A stretch of 64,000 bases of DNA from Bathynomus jamesi (taxonomy: Eukaryota; Arthropoda; Malacostraca; Isopoda; Cirolanidae): NCBI GenBank assembly GCA_023014485.1, contig JAJOZX010005802.1:186001-250000 (forward strand), written 5' to 3'. Positions 24,050-33,973 of the stretch are shown here, one piece after another. The translations under genes and the position numbers were made by a program. How positions within the stretch are numbered: the stretch's first letter is position 1; each line of letters begins with the position of its first letter. The notes under the pieces are model-generated. The model ran no database searches, was not told where the DNA came from, and saw only the letters and a list, made by a program, of their open reading frames with translations.

Positions 24050-24051
<2 letters not shown>

Positions 24052-24084
<33 letters not shown>
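24052..24084. repeat. (CT)n at the 3' end of LINE copy G
   Basis: About 16 CT units directly follow the LINE 3' UTR sequence TTGTAACT. Confidence 0.95.
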
Positions 24085-24087
<3 letters not shown>

Positions 24088-24132
24088 AGGATGAAGTTTT
24101 TTTATATGCAAAGCAAGTTATTGGAATATGAT

Positions 24133-24205
24133 TAACACTTTAAGTTGATGTATAAAAGTGAAGAGAGGATGTTCTACAGTATAATAGATGAAGTGTGGAA
24201 CGAAA
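24133..24205. repeat. direct repeat, first copy (second at 25470-25537)
   Basis: Both copies read AACACTTTAAGTTGATGTAT, then AAAAGTGAAGA, AGGATGTTCTA and GATGAAGTGTGGAACGAAA. They bracket the palindrome and mariner copy C, suggesting a duplicated segment. Confidence 0.85.
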
Positions 24206-24407
24206 TTAGGTGCCCATTTTTAAAGAAAATTTTTCTTACCTGATTTCAACATAGAATTTGTTTTCCTTATATTTAATTTGAAGTGGGTTTTTTCTTTCTC
24301 GAGAGGGGAAGAGGGGAGAAATGTTAAAAGTGATTCTATTTAATAATACAATTCCTTGCAGTCCAATTCAGCATTTTACTTAATTGGTTGTATTATACTG
24401 TATATAT

Positions 24408-25301
24408 CAGGGCGTCCCAAAAAATGTATACACACTTTAAATACTTATAAAGGCAGTGTTTATTAAAATACATTTCATTTTCAAAATGTAATAGAATCTA
24501 CAGACATTATTTAATTGTTTTGTCAACGCCTGTTTTCAAACTGACGTCCGTTCTGGTCCAGGCACTGCTGATAACGCAAGCAATGGAATCGCAAACATCA
24601 CGAAACATTTCGTTTGGTATTTGTGTGCATTCTCGTTCATGGCTGCTCTCAATTCAGCGACTGTTGCAGGTTTTATAGCGTAGACTTTGTCTTTTAAGTA
24701 TCCCCATAAAAAAAAGTCTAATGGTGTGAGGTCTGGTGAACGCGGAGGGTATTCTACGAACCCCTTCGTCCAATCCACATCCACATCGTGCCAAGTACCA
24801 CTCGCAATACTCCACTCTTCGGTCCGGATCATCTTCATTAATAGCATGGACTAATCTTGGAATGTAACTTTTCCATTGACAGCGCTTCAAAATGCGTTGG
24901 ACAGACGATTCAATTCCTACCTCACGACTCGCTTGCCGCACAGATTTTCTTGGACTTTGGTGATACGTTTCCAGTACTCTTTCTTGCTTTGTGGGGCTTG
25001 TCGATGTCCGTGGTCTTCCGGAACGCTTCTTGTGGACATTCTGAACAGTTCCATCGGCTTCAAACTTATCTCTAATTCGAGTGATGGTAAGTCGCGTTGG
25101 TGGATCTGTTTGAAACTCCCTCCTAAACTGTCTTTGCACTTCAACTGCGTTTCACACTTCCAGTAGCATTTTAGAATGAATTTCCTTTGTTCAAAGCTTA
25201 GTCTGACTGCCATTATTAATTCTAATGGGTTTAACTTGGAAAGAAAGAAACATCAATTGAGCTATCAGCTGTTAAAGTGTGTGTACATTTTTTTGGACGC
25301 C

Positions 25302-25304
<3 letters not shown>
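24408..25304 (-). mobile_element. rosa-like mariner deletion derivative, copy C (897 bp)
   Basis: Same termini and internal junction as A, B, D and E, but nine bases shorter through scattered single-base losses. These disrupt the HTH frame (for example at the start of the HTH and near GISES) and the C-terminal frame (24536-24847). It is the most decayed copy or the one with most base-calling error. Confidence 0.93.
24654..25213 (-). pseudogene. broken transposase DNA-binding region of copy C
   Basis: [20 protein letters not shown] opens at 25213 and shifts frame after a lost base near 25150. The rest of the HTH region continues in a second frame to 24654. The catalytic core is deleted as in the other copies. 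Confidence 0.85.
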
Positions 25305-25348
<44 letters not shown>

Positions 25349-25360
25349 ATATATATACAG
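25305..25360. repeat. (TA)n microsatellite
   Basis: TA repeats between the right end of copy C and the right arm of the palindrome. Confidence 0.93.
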
Positions 25361-25551
25361 TATAATACAACCAATTAAGTAAAATGCTGAATTGGACTGC
25401 AAGGAATTATATTATTAAATAGACAGTTCATATGACAAATATTAATAATACAATGACAGTTCACATACTAACACTTTAAGTTGATGTATAAAAGTGAAGA
25501 TAGGATGTTCTATAATGAGATGAAGTGTGGAACGAAAAATGAAAAGGTTTA

Positions 25552-26163
25552 TTGGCAGACTACAGTTCATATTTCGCTCGTGAACATGTCAATTGGACTA
25601 TGGTCCAATGGGACGAGTATTGTTCACGGACGAATCAAGATTTAATCTTTGAACATCCGATGGACGGGAAAGAGAGTGGAGAAGAACATGAGAAAGATTG
25701 GCCCCGTGCACTTTTACGGAGATGGTTGCTTTTGGAGGGGTCCAATTAACATGCTCACGAGCGAAAGCAAGACGAGCATTGCGGTGGTGTGGGAGCAATT
25801 TCGGGCCCATCGCTAGACGTCTAGCATGTAAGCCACTTTCCATAAGTCTCCTTCTAACGGTTCACTCCGATGCACTGACGTCTCGAGACCTTTCCAGCTT
25901 ATTGCGGACGTTTGTGGCAGTGAAGCGACGATCTCGCAAAACACTCAAGACGATGAAACGATCGTCACGGGCAGATGTACAGTCGCGATCTTCCAGATCC
26001 TGGTTTTTCGGGTGTACTCTCCTGTCTCCACATAACGTTGGTAGACACGTCGAACCGTTGGAATTCCCAGCGCATCGGTGACGTAACGCTGGCTCCGACC
26101 ATCTTCAATTAGGGCGACGACTCTTGCGACGTCACGGCACTCAAATCCATTGTAAATGTCCAA
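25552..26163. pseudogene. Tc1-like transposase with its two halves in opposite orientation
   Basis: On the minus strand, 26163 to about 25745 encodes the N-terminal half: MDIYNGFECRDVARVVALIE, the HTH around RSQRYVTDALGIP, and GPKLLPHHRNARLAFAREHV. On the plus strand, 25565-25745 encodes the next part: FAREHVNWTMVQWDE, then in broken frames a TDES-like first acidic motif and APCTFTEMVAFGG. The segment encoding FAREHVNW is present in both orientations (25573-25601 and 25739-25767). The second and third catalytic motifs were not found. Confidence 0.8.
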
Positions 26164-26460
26164 TTCTGAAACCCAAAAGAATTAGAAGTCGATCTGTTAC
26201 TAAACGCAAAAGCCTACTCCGACTAGTGGAAGAAAAAAGTGGCACTAGCAGTCTAAGAGCAACTGAATGTCAGACTGTCGAACTCTTAAAAGAAGTCGAA
26301 AATTCGTTACAGCTAGTGTGTTCGCAGCTGACGTTGTTTTGTCTCGTTATTTGGTTGCCTCATAGACTATATTTCGAATGTTAAAACTTTTATAAACAGA
26401 AGCTTGCCCACATTTTTGCTTTTCGCGATATTCCAAGTGGGCCGATTTTTCTGCTGCTGC
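26164..26460. other. unrecognised stretch with a short open frame
   Basis: A plus-strand frame to 26384 is lysine/arginine-rich then acidic and matches no family I recognise. It may be chance or part of an old repeat. Confidence 0.3.
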
Positions 26461-26462
26461 TG

Positions 26463-26551
<89 letters not shown>

Positions 26552-26582
26552 ATATATAATATATATATATATATGAGAGGGA
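26461..26582. repeat. (TG)n(TA)n microsatellite then GA-rich end
   Basis: About 38 bp TG followed by about 75 bp TA with two breaks. Confidence 0.95.
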
Positions 26583-26813
26583 GAGGGAGATCACTCTTTC
26601 ATACAGACAAGCCTCCATTATGGCTGTACCTGAAATAGATTAAACAAACCAACTGAATAAAAGATAGTTTACTTACAGTAAACTAATCATTTGTGCAAAG
26701 ACCTTTTATATCCCAAAAGAAAATTATATGAGCGATGAGGCCCAGAAACTGACACAGTACTCAGTGCAATGAATCGCATTAGTCTGGTCTAAGTCCAGGA
26801 TTCTTATTGATGA

Positions 26814-26896
26814 ACGCTATCGGGATTCGAATCCCCAACTTTAGCGTCTTCACTTCGTTTATAGAGAAAGTGTTACCGACTCAACTACGGGCGTTA
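26814..26896 (-). mobile_element. tRNA-derived SINE head
   Basis: On the minus strand, CGTAGTTGAGTCGGTAACAC resembles a Pol III A box and GGGGATTCGAATCCCG a B box at normal tRNA spacing. The anticodon arm is not a clean tRNA, so a SINE rather than a functional tRNA gene is likely. Confidence 0.6.
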
Positions 26897-27026
26897 GTGA
26901 TACCTGCATTGACACCACGAAAATGGTGTGGAGCATTCTGGTAGTGTCTCTTGTACAGCCTATTTGGTTCAAGCAATTGTTACATACATTTGTTACGTAC
27001 TTTGTTGTAATATTTTTACGAGACCA

Positions 27027-27136
27027 CGTGTGTTAAGCGATAATTGAGCGTGTGTTAAGCCATAATCGAGCGTGTGTTAAGCCATAATCGAGCGTGTGTT
27101 TAGCCATAATCGAGCGTGTATCAAGCGATAATTAAA
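27027..27136. repeat. 22-bp tandem repeat, five units
   Basis: Units of the form CGTGTGTTAAGCCATAATCG start at 27027, 27049, 27071, 27093 and 27115. The outer units are the most diverged. Confidence 0.92.
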
Positions 27137-27429
27137 ATAACTGATTTCTTCTTATGGGCCTCTTATCTTTCCAAGATAATCTTTTATCGTCCTCTGCATC
27201 ACGAAGTGAACAGAGTTAACACGTCAACTGAGCGCCTAAATAGTCACTCCGACATAAACAGGGCAGCAAAATGGCAATTTAGATACCCGTAGCAAAACAC
27301 GGTCAGTCTCTGGAATAATTATGTATTTGTGGGGGTCTACGTAATTCCATAATGAAAATAAAATTTTATAGATTGAAATAAAAGACTATTGTTACGAAAC
27401 ATTGCGAAATATTAACTAGCGTACAGGAA

Positions 27430-27718
27430 AATGAATCATTCCAGAAGCTCAATTAGGGCACTGGAGTCCAATCCGTCCGACGCTGACTTTCCAGGGTTAA
27501 GACTACTATAGAATCATATGCAACCAAAGAGGCAAACACTGAAATGACTGAAAGCATTTCCACTGTGAAAAAAGGGCTTCAAGAGCGTAAGCGAAACGGG
27601 GCTTTCAGAAAACCATACATTAGTGATGTGAATAAGAAAAGGAGGCTTGAGTTCGCAAAGGGACTTTAAAAACTGGCGCGATGATTGGAATGAAGTTCCG
27701 ATGATGGATGAAATAAAA
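27430..27718 (+). pseudogene. Tc1-like transposase fragment, 5' part
   Basis: The frame reads STVKKGLQERKRNG and then KPYISDVNKKRRLEFAKG, the segment before the first catalytic motif in Tc1-like transposases. Coding stops where LINE fragments begin and appears to resume at 28285. Confidence 0.7.
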
Positions 27719-27919
27719 TGTCGCTGCTAATTAGCACACCCAAGTCCTTTTCCAAATCAGTGGCCTCGATATTACTCCCCAGCATGGAGTAGTCCGACTT
27801 GGGATTGGCGTAGCGTGCATCACTTTGCATTTACCCAAGTTAAACGGTATTTGCCATTTTTCGGACCACTCTCCTATCCTACCTAGGACCGCACGCAGTT
27901 GCTCGATCGCTTCGGGGGT
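27719..27919 (-). pseudogene. fragment of the (CT)n-associated CR1-like LINE
   Basis: Minus-strand match to copies G/H, covering GTPEAIEQLRAVLGRIGEW, FNLGKCKVMH and the LEKDLGVLISSD coding region. It has no 3' tail and no (CT)n at either side, unlike the complete insertions. Confidence 0.9.
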
Positions 27920-27924
27920 CCCAA

Positions 27925-28284
27925 CAGAGGGATTCAAGACAGACAGTAAGAGGCGGGGAATTGATGAGACGAAAAGTCTTTGATTCCACCCGGTCAAGTA
28001 CAGCTGTGTGGGTTGAACCACCCAAACATGAGGAGCGTACTCCATACAGGGTCGGGCAAGACCCCCTGTACAGAGACTTCGTGGAAGTGACTGTTCAGAG
28101 GACGTTTTTGCAAAGCGGGTGGAGAAGTGCAGAGTGGAATCATAGGCAAAGGAGTGGGTAGGACAGTTAGTGCGACTTAATAAATCATTGATAAGTAAAA
28201 GGAAAAGAGGGGGTGACAGGACAGAACCCTGAGGAACACCACTGTTAACAGCTTTAGAAGAAGAGTGGCCATCTACAACTGTAT
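27925..28284 (-). pseudogene. fragment of a different LINE reverse transcriptase
   Basis: The minus-strand frames give NSGVPQGSVLS, a degenerate active-site region (SFAYDSTLHFS) and THTAVLDRVESKTFRLINSP. This is the C-terminal RT region of jockey/I-like LINEs. It is joined directly to the CR1-like fragment at about 27922, making a chimeric insert. Confidence 0.75.
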
Positions 28285-28500
28285 CGGTAAGACTGTGAAA
28301 TATGGTGGTTCGGTTTTATTATGGTGTGTGGTTGCTTCATTTCGGTTGACCTCATAAAGCGCGAAGGAAACATGAATAACACCCGCTACCAAAGAAGTTT
28401 GGTTGACCACTGCACTGCCGAGTGGAGTTCGTTTAAATGGAAGGGGGTAATTCATCTTCTAGGAAGACAATGATTCAGAAAATGTTACAATACTCAACAA
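28285..28500 (+). pseudogene. Tc1-like transposase fragment, 3' part
   Basis: Broken frames read VKYGGSVLLWCVVAS, NNTRYQRSLVDHCTAEW and EDNDSENVT, corresponding to the VKHGGGS-MVWG to QQDN-PKH stretch of Tc1-like transposases. It is probably the continuation of 27430-27718, split by the chimeric LINE insert. Confidence 0.65.
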
Positions 28501-28505
28501 CGCTT

Positions 28506-28590
28506 GAGTGTCCCGTGGCTCGTTTAGTGTAGGCGCCGCTCGGCAGTGCTAAGATCCTCTGAGTCGTGGGTTCGAACCAGTAATGTAGGA
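28506..28590 (+). mobile_element. tRNA-derived SINE head
   Basis: GTGGCTCGTTTAGTGTAGGC (A-box-like) and GTGGGTTCGAACCAG (B box) at tRNA spacing, followed by non-tRNA sequence. The acceptor stem does not pair well, so not a functional tRNA. Confidence 0.6.
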
Positions 28591-28906
28591 CTCAAGACCG
28601 GTCTCGAGACCTTTTTTTCTGGTCTCGACTACATCGCTGCTGAGTATGTTGATGTTCCCCAAGTGCAACTAACATTTATCTTAAGTAGGCAGTTAACTGC
28701 TGAAAAATGTCACAAACTATGAATTTGCGAATAAATTATGAGTAAATTTTGCAATTGTCACTTGATAACCTCTTTACAATCTTTATTCCTGAATGTGAAA
28801 TACAGGGTGTTTATAAAGTCCCTATCTATTTCAGTGAAAACGTAGCAAAAAGGGTAAAATTCGATAACAATATATAGAAGGTATACATTTAATGAATACT
28901 TAAGCA

Positions 28907-29472
28907 CATGGGCGTCCGGAGGGGGGGGGGCAAGAGGGGGCAGTTGCCCTCCCTTGGAAATTTGTGTTTGCCCACGCAACGACTTCTATAATTCTACTGC
29001 AGCTCAGTCAGTGTTTCCACATTCAAGGAAATGTCGTTTACTTTACCTTTACTTTACCGAAGTGCCGTGTCGTTGAACTTAGAAGTGTTAAATAAACTAT
29101 ACTGAAAGATATAGTAATGGAATTATTTGCAAAGATCATTATATTGAGTGTTTTATTTATTTTTTTCTCTCGAAAACCTTTTGGTCAATTTCACTGAAAC
29201 TTACACGATTATAGTTAATCATAGTATCATATAACATAAAAAATGGACTTGACTGGTAGAAAAAAAAATGCTTTCGGTGCTAAATTTATGTACTTAGTAT
29301 TACTAAGTACATAAATTTAGCACCGAAAGCAGGCTATGATAAGGGAGATGACGGTTTTTACTCGTAGTGGTCGCAGTGCATTTTTTTTTCTACCTAATAA
29401 AGAACTAATAAGAACTAAGAACTAATAAGTTAGTTTTGCCCCCCCTTGCGAAAAATCCTGCGGACGCCCCTG
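28907..29472. mobile_element. hAT MITE (566 bp) nested in K1
   Basis: Ends CATGGGCGTCCGGAGG and the inverted CAGGGGCGTCCGCAGG are followed on each side by a run reading GGGGGGCAA. The 8-bp duplication CTTAAGCA is at 28899-28906 and 29473-29480. Non-coding. It contains a perfect 63-bp palindrome and an outer inverted GGTAGAAAAAAAAATGC pair. Confidence 0.93.
29269..29331. repeat. perfect 63-bp palindrome
   Basis: Two 31-base arms (TGCTTTCGGTGCTAAATTTA, then TGTACTTAGTA) flank a single central T with no mismatch. Confidence 0.97.
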
Positions 29473-29528
29473 CTTAAGCATATGATTCTACATGAGCACC
29501 ATCAGTATCTCTACAGAGTTCGAATCTG

Positions 29529-29846
29529 TCAGCAGCATTGCGGAACACATTTTGGAGCATGAGGGGTTATTTTTGTAACTGCTGTTACGATACGAGCACG
29601 TAAATCTTGCAGATCTGTAACCCTCGTTTGATACACGTTTGATTTGATAACGCCCCATGCAAAGAAATCCAAGGGCGTTAGGTCAGGAGATCGAGCCATC
29701 CACAGCCTGTTGCCTCCACATCCGAGCCACCGATTTGGAAATCGTTCATTTAGGTACTCCCGAACAATGTTTGGGTAATGACAAGGTGCCCCATCTTGTT
29801 GAAAGACGACGGTGTTTAAAATGCCATCTGAATGAAGCTGGAACAT
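29529..29846 (-). pseudogene. transposase C-terminal fragment in K1
   Basis: The frame has FQQDGAPCHYPNIVREYLNE, WLGCGGNRLWMARS and [13 protein letters not shown], so the second and third catalytic aspartates are present with 41 residues between them. The N-terminal and first-aspartate regions are absent. Confidence 0.85.
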
Positions 29847-30140
29847 TTACGTGCTCGTATCGTAACAGCAGATTACAAAAATAACCCGTCATGCTCCAAA
29901 ATGTGTTCCGCAATGCTGCTGACAGATTCGAACCCTGTAGAGATACTGATGGTGCTCATGTAGAATCATATGCTTAAGTATTCATTAAATGTATGCCTTC
30001 CATTATATTGTTATTGAGTTATACCCTTTTTGCTACGTTTTCACTGAAATAGATAGGAACTTTATAAACACACTGTACAGAGCTAAGAAATTAGGCATTA
30101 CACAATATTGAATACATGCAAAAATTGCATATGGTCTCGG

Positions 30141-30143
<3 letters not shown>

Positions 30144-30220
<77 letters not shown>
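30144..30220. repeat. (CT)n, 77 bp, at the 5' junction of LINE copy H
   Basis: Uninterrupted CT repeats run directly into LINE coding sequence in the same frame, producing a spurious Ser-Leu tract in translation. Confidence 0.97.
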
Positions 30221-30225
<5 letters not shown>

Positions 30226-30985
30226 CATAAATGATATCGACGGTGGCATCGTCAGTCGGATCGCCAAATTCGCTGATGACACCAAGCTTGGGGCCAATGT
30301 TGGGACGCCCGAAGCGATCGAGGAACTGCGTGCGGACCTAGGTAGGATAGGAGAGTGGTCCGAAAAATGGCAAATGCCGTTTAACTTGGGTAAATGCAAA
30401 GTGATGCACATTGGCTACGCCAATCCCAAGTCGGACTACTCGATGTTGGGCAGTAATATCGAGGTGACTGATTTAGAAAAGGACTTGGGTGTGCTAATTA
30501 GCAGCGACCTTAAGTTTACGAAACAGTGTGTAGAGGTGGAAAAGAAAGCCCAGAAACTATTGGGTTATATCAGGAGGCAATTTCAGTTTCGGAACAAGGA
30601 GATTGTGCTCTCACTGTACAATTCCCTTGTTCGGCCGCACCTGGAGTATGCTGTGCAGTTCTGGTTGCCCACCCTCAGGAAAGATATTGAGAGGCTGGAG
30701 CGAGTGCAGGCGAGGGCCACAAAGTTAATCCCTTCCGTTAGGCATATGGGCTACAATCGACGGTTACGCGCCCTGAACTTGTTTTCGCTTGAAACTCGGA
30801 GGCTGCGCGGTCAACTGATCGAGGTTTTCAAGCTCTTACGCGGGTTCAACGATGTCGATTTTAGAAGTATGTTTAGTTTAAATGGTTGGAAGTTGGATTT
30901 GAAACGGTTTAGGACTAGTGTGTGTGGGAATTACTTTACGTATAAGATCTGTGACACATGGAACAGTTACCTTCGGAAGTTGTGA
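30221..30985 (+). pseudogene. LINE reverse transcriptase C-terminal half (copy H)
   Basis: About 255 codons stay open from IYINDIDGG to NSYLRKL, including FADDTKLGANVG, FNLGKCKVMHIG, VRPHLEYAVQFW and VQARATKLIPSVRHMG. The first half of the RT and the endonuclease are absent. A lost base near 30965 shifts the last segment; the expected tail (LPSEVVNSSSVDQF) follows in another frame. Compared with G, a block of about 18 bases encoding NDNPTRNN is deleted near 30883. Confidence 0.9.
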
Positions 30986-31551
30986 ACAGTTCCTCTGTGG
31001 ATCAGTTCAAGAAAAGGGTAGACGAAATCTTGCACACGATTTGAGTGTGTAAAGACATTTAGGACCTCAGTCTGCGGAAATTTTTTTCCTATGAAATAGT
31101 TAATATCTGGAACCAACTTCCCTCAGAGGTTGTTTCCAGCCAAAGTGTAAATGTGTTTAAAAATAGGCTAGACAAAGTACTGAATACTCTCATAGTTTAA
31201 GACTAAAACATAAGAAAACTCTGCAGGAGATCGCTTGCACGGTGTCTCTGTGAGCAAGCTAAATATAGAGCTATTTATATATTCTCCACTTTCCTGTAAA
31301 ATTTCCTTGGCTACTTTTCCAGGGTCAAGGTATTTTCTTCAACCTTTTTCCGTACCTGCCTCTGGCAGGGAGGGAGCGGAGGGTGGGGAGAGAGCCTTCT
31401 ACTTTTCTATCCAGTTTTCTACTACTACTAGGATAGTTGAAAGAAAAATAAACTTTTACAAATTTTTCCCTGGCACCCGTTGCCATTGGTACCTCCTCGG
31501 TATGGGCCGCAAGGCCTTTTGAGGGACTTCTTTTCCTTGTAACTCCTTGTA
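30221..31551 (+). mobile_element. CR1-like LINE, copy H (5'-truncated)
   Basis: Starts inside the RT at IYINDIDGG, just before FADDTKLG, and continues to the 3' end including the extra 3' module, ending CCTTGTAACTCCTTGTAA then CT. It is nearly identical to copy G over the shared part. Copy I follows after only about 13 bp of CT. Confidence 0.94.
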
Positions 31552-31564
31552 ACTCTCTCTCTCT

Positions 31565-32398
<834 letters not shown>

Positions 32399-32674
32399 TG
32401 TATAATAAAAAATCAATAAATAAAGCCGTAAATATACGGGGCAATTACAATAATTATGTAATTTTGTTCCACGGTAATATTTTTACATAATTTATAGTTT
32501 TTCAATTACGAATACAGTATGTGAGTAAAAATGTATTTTACTGTATATTTTGATATAACACGCTGACATGGATTATAACAGTTATGTTTTATACAAGATA
32601 TAAAAACGTGATTATCACCACTTATCGTGGGATTTTATGATTTTATCATTGTTACTAACATCGAAATTATTTTC

Positions 32675-32677
<3 letters not shown>

Positions 32678-32724
<47 letters not shown>
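32678..32724. repeat. (TA)n microsatellite
   Basis: About 47 bp of TA on the left edge of the foldback element. Confidence 0.95.
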
Positions 32725-32727
<3 letters not shown>

Positions 32728-33199
32728 CGTGCATGGAAGAAGGAACTCTTTTGGGAAAATTAAATCTACTATAGTCCGAATAAGTAATGGTAAATGACAA
32801 ACACTATCGTCTTTTCTTTTTCATGATGTTAGCCAATTTTGCTAGTTGAGGTTTAAGTTTTGGTTTGTGGCCAAAATACAACAGTTACCCCTTTTTCTTT
32901 GATGTATTGAATCCGACGCGAATACCACGAGTCTTTTGCTTATATTGAGGTTCTGGATATAATAAGCGAGATGTAGCTGTAACCCCTAGATCCTGTCCCA
33001 AAGCTGGATCCTATCTGCTTTGCAGATAGCTGGTGAGGGAAGCTATAGTTTTGGGGCCTCTTTGCGAGTGACTCGTTGCCCACGTCGGGCTAACATCATG
33101 AAAAAGAAAAGACGATAGTGTTTGTCATTTACCATTACTTATTCGGACTATAGGGGATTTAATTTTCCCAGAAGAATTCCTTGTTCCATGCACGGTCTG
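32725..33199. mobile_element. foldback element (475 bp) with ~110-bp inverted arms
   Basis: The left arm GACCGTGCATGGAAGAAGGA runs through GGAAAATTAAATC, ACTATAGTCCGAATAAGTAA and CAAACACTATCGTCTTTTC to CATGATGTTAGCC. It is mirrored at 33083-33199. The centre is non-coding and no transposase motif was found. The left flank is a TA tract, the right is not, so the superfamily is unclear. Confidence 0.88.
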
Positions 33200-33346
33200 T
33201 GTGTATCATGAAAAAACCTCAGGACACCATTCTGAGTTCAATCCCACGAAGGAAAGGAAACAGAGTGGTGCTCAAGCACTTTCGTCTAATGACATCCTCA
33301 GGAACACTGAAGTAAATAAAGAGTTCAAGACTATATATAGGTTACC

Positions 33347-33350
33347 AAAA

Positions 33351-33397
<47 letters not shown>
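33347..33397. repeat. A-run and (TA)n
   Basis: Twelve A residues then about 38 bp TA. Confidence 0.93.
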
Positions 33398-33400
<3 letters not shown>

Positions 33401-33418
33401 AATATAGAAATACAAATT

Positions 33419-33805
33419 GTGGGAGGAGCATACAAATTTGTAAGGAAAACTACCAATTTTCTCCATAAAATTGGTTGTAAACAATGTGATTCCTTTTTCA
33501 TTGGTCAGACGGGAAAGGATTTGCACACGCGTGTAAAACAGCATCAATATTCCGATAGAACGGGACAGTCGTCCAGTGCCCTTTTTGTCCATTTGTCAGA
33601 GTTATCCCATTGTATTGATTGGAATAATGCTTCAGTTTTGTTTCACTCTAGCAACATTGTTAATAGAAATATTCTTGAGTCTGCTATTATTCAACTTACA
33701 AATAACTTTAACATGAGCAAAGGTCTTTTTCAACTCGATCCCGTTGTTTTGAATTCGTTCAGAACGGATTTAGATAAGAAGGGCAGAGTGCTAAAACTTT
33801 GGTAA
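33419..33805 (+). pseudogene. GIY-YIG endonuclease domain of a Penelope-like element
   Basis: The domain opens with HKIGCKQCDSFFIGQTGKDL, a CxxC followed by the FIGQT form of the YIG motif, as in Penelope endonucleases. Then come HTRVKQHQYSD, HLSELSHCIDW (His/Cys positions of the expected zinc-binding set) and ESAIIQLTNNFNMSKGLF near the catalytic glutamate. The frame is open for 128 codons and ends where the element ends. In complete elements this domain follows the RT; here no RT precedes it. Confidence 0.85.
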
Positions 33806-33843
33806 TTTTCTTTATAAATTTGTATGCTCCTCTTACAATTTTT
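33419..33843 (+). mobile_element. Penelope-like element 3' remnant with inverted flanks
   Basis: A GIY-YIG-type endonuclease frame is flanked by an inverted pair of about 40 bp (GGAGCATACAAATTTGTAAG... and its inverse near 33803-33840). A shorter degenerate copy follows at 33898-33980 (TTGGTTGTAAACAATCC... to GGCAAAGTGCTAAAATTGG). The RT part is absent. Inverted terminal structures are a known feature of Penelope elements. Confidence 0.75.
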
Positions 33844-33973
33844 ATTTTTCAATTTTTTTTTTTTTTGTGACCTATATATCATTCAGGCATTATCTACAAA
33901 TTTGGTTGTAAACAATCCATTTGATCTTGTGTTGAATTCGGGCAAAGTGCTAAAATTGGTAGTTTTCCTTATA

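Larger units (their letters stand above)
20751..24051 (+). mobile_element. CR1-like LINE, copy G (3.3 kb, nearly complete ORF2)
   Basis: A non-LTR retrotransposon carrying an EEP endonuclease and RT, bounded by (CT)n on both sides. Copies H (30221-31551) and I (31565-32275) are 5'-truncated members of the same family, and 27719-27919 is a fragment of it. The 3' UTR ends CCTTGTAACTCCTTGTAA and then runs into (CT)n. No ORF1 is seen; sequence starts close to the endonuclease, so the 5' end may be truncated. Confidence 0.93.
24338..25420. repeat. 70-bp-arm palindrome with mariner copy C at its centre
   Basis: The left arm (24338-24407) and right arm (25351-25420) are inverted copies with one mismatch, running from ATTTAATAATA through CCTTGCAGTCCAATTCAGC to ATACTGTATATAT. 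The original centre was a TA tract; copy C and (TA)n fill it. Confidence 0.93.
28803..30075 (-). mobile_element. DD41D-type mariner foldback derivative, copy K1
   Basis: Begins CAGGGTGTTTATAAAGTCCC and ends with the inverted match ending ACACTG, TA on both sides. The inverted repeat runs on for about 225 bp per side, through TATCTATTTCAGTGAAAACG, GCATATGATTCTACATGAGC and GTGTTCCGCAATGCTGCTG. The related K2 (56618-57777) has this long sequence only at its 3' end. K1 is therefore a foldback with two 3' ends. A hAT MITE is nested in the left arm. Confidence 0.92.

Noticed and set aside
27027..27136. CRISPR array
   Set aside because: The 22-bp units are directly contiguous without spacers and the genome is eukaryotic; it is a simple tandem repeat.
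28506..28590. Functional tRNA gene (also 26814, 40107 and 51988)
   Set aside because: A- and B-box-like sequences are present, but acceptor stems do not pair convincingly and non-tRNA bodies or tails follow.
30116..30220. Ser-Leu repeat protein start at the beginning of LINE copy H
   Set aside because: It is the translation of the (CT)n array that happens to be in frame with the RT.
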